A stretch of 5,934 nucleotides of DNA from an uncultured Pseudomonadota bacterium (GTDB taxonomy: Bacteria; Desulfobacterota_B; Binatia; UBA9968): positions 1 to 5,934 of the forward strand of contig CAMLCX010000330.1 in the NCBI GenBank assembly GCA_946478635.1, given 5' to 3'. Position numbers and translations under genes: made by a program. Positions 5,855 to 5,934 of the stretch are shown piece by piece (position 1 is the stretch's first letter; the number at the start of each line of letters is the position of its first letter). The notes beneath the pieces were generated by a model. It saw only the letters and a list, made by a program, of their open reading frames with translations. It was not told the origin of the DNA and ran no database searches.

Positions 5855-5934
5855 CCCGGATTATTCGCGGCAAAGCTGCATCGAGCTGCAACCCTTCCGG
5901 AACGAAGGCAAAGCGGTTGTGCCTTCAAGATGCA
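5855..5934. other. Downstream flank with short direct repeats and competing hairpins, no gene seen
   Basis: After the stop codon there is a 7-bp direct repeat AGCTGCA (5874-5880 and 5884-5890), 10 bp apart. GAAGGCA (5904-5910) pairs perfectly with TGCCTTC (5920-5926) around a 9-nt loop. The same GAAGG can instead pair with CCTTC at 5893-5897. No T-run follows before the window ends, so I do not call a terminator. Confidence 0.4.

Noticed and set aside
5904..5926. Intrinsic terminator after the large gene
   Set aside because: The stem is perfect but only 7 bp with a 9-nt loop, and it is followed by AAGATGCA rather than a T-run within the window.

Overview
The window looks like a chromosomal piece of a moderately GC-rich, free-living bacterium. 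The paired Zn-dehydrogenase and amidohydrolase genes, the clear Shine-Dalgarno sites and the gene style would fit an uncultured deltaproteobacterium- or Binatota-like soil or water organism. That placement is an impression from gene content, not something the sequence proves. I see no mobile element, tRNA, rRNA or CRISPR array.

Left half, minus strand: a complete amidohydrolase of the ACMSD/Amidohydro_2 type (907-1992) is followed after 91 bases by a zinc-dependent alcohol dehydrogenase (815 down to the window edge, C-terminus missing). Both have good ribosome binding sites and they probably form one catabolic operon. A plausible sigma70-type promoter lies at 2057-2086. A 9-bp direct repeat with 22-bp spacing (2011-2041) sits just downstream of the expected transcription start and may be an operator. 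Two small hairpins lie between the genes.

Right half, plus strand: an 84-residue small protein of unknown function (2235-2489) has a short N-terminal coiled coil and a compact glycine/aromatic block. After a 239-base gap comes a gene of about 3.1 kb (2729-5854; the frame is open back to a TTG at 2651). It encodes a 1041-residue, cysteine-free protein with two N-terminal membrane helices and a very long cytoplasmic coiled coil. The coil is built from ten tandem copies of one 78-residue unit, two of which are 71 residues long and lack the same heptad. A charged linker and a Trp-containing basic C-terminal tail follow. I recognise no named family. The architecture recalls membrane-anchored bacterial scaffold or polarity proteins such as Caulobacter TipN, but this is analogy of layout only.

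The halves are divergently transcribed from the 1993-2234 intergenic region and have no evident functional link. The strongest candidate for something undescribed is the repeat-built membrane coiled-coil protein, possibly with its small upstream neighbour. Its start region has overlapping hairpins and an uncertain start codon. The last 80 bases hold small repeats and hairpins but no gene.
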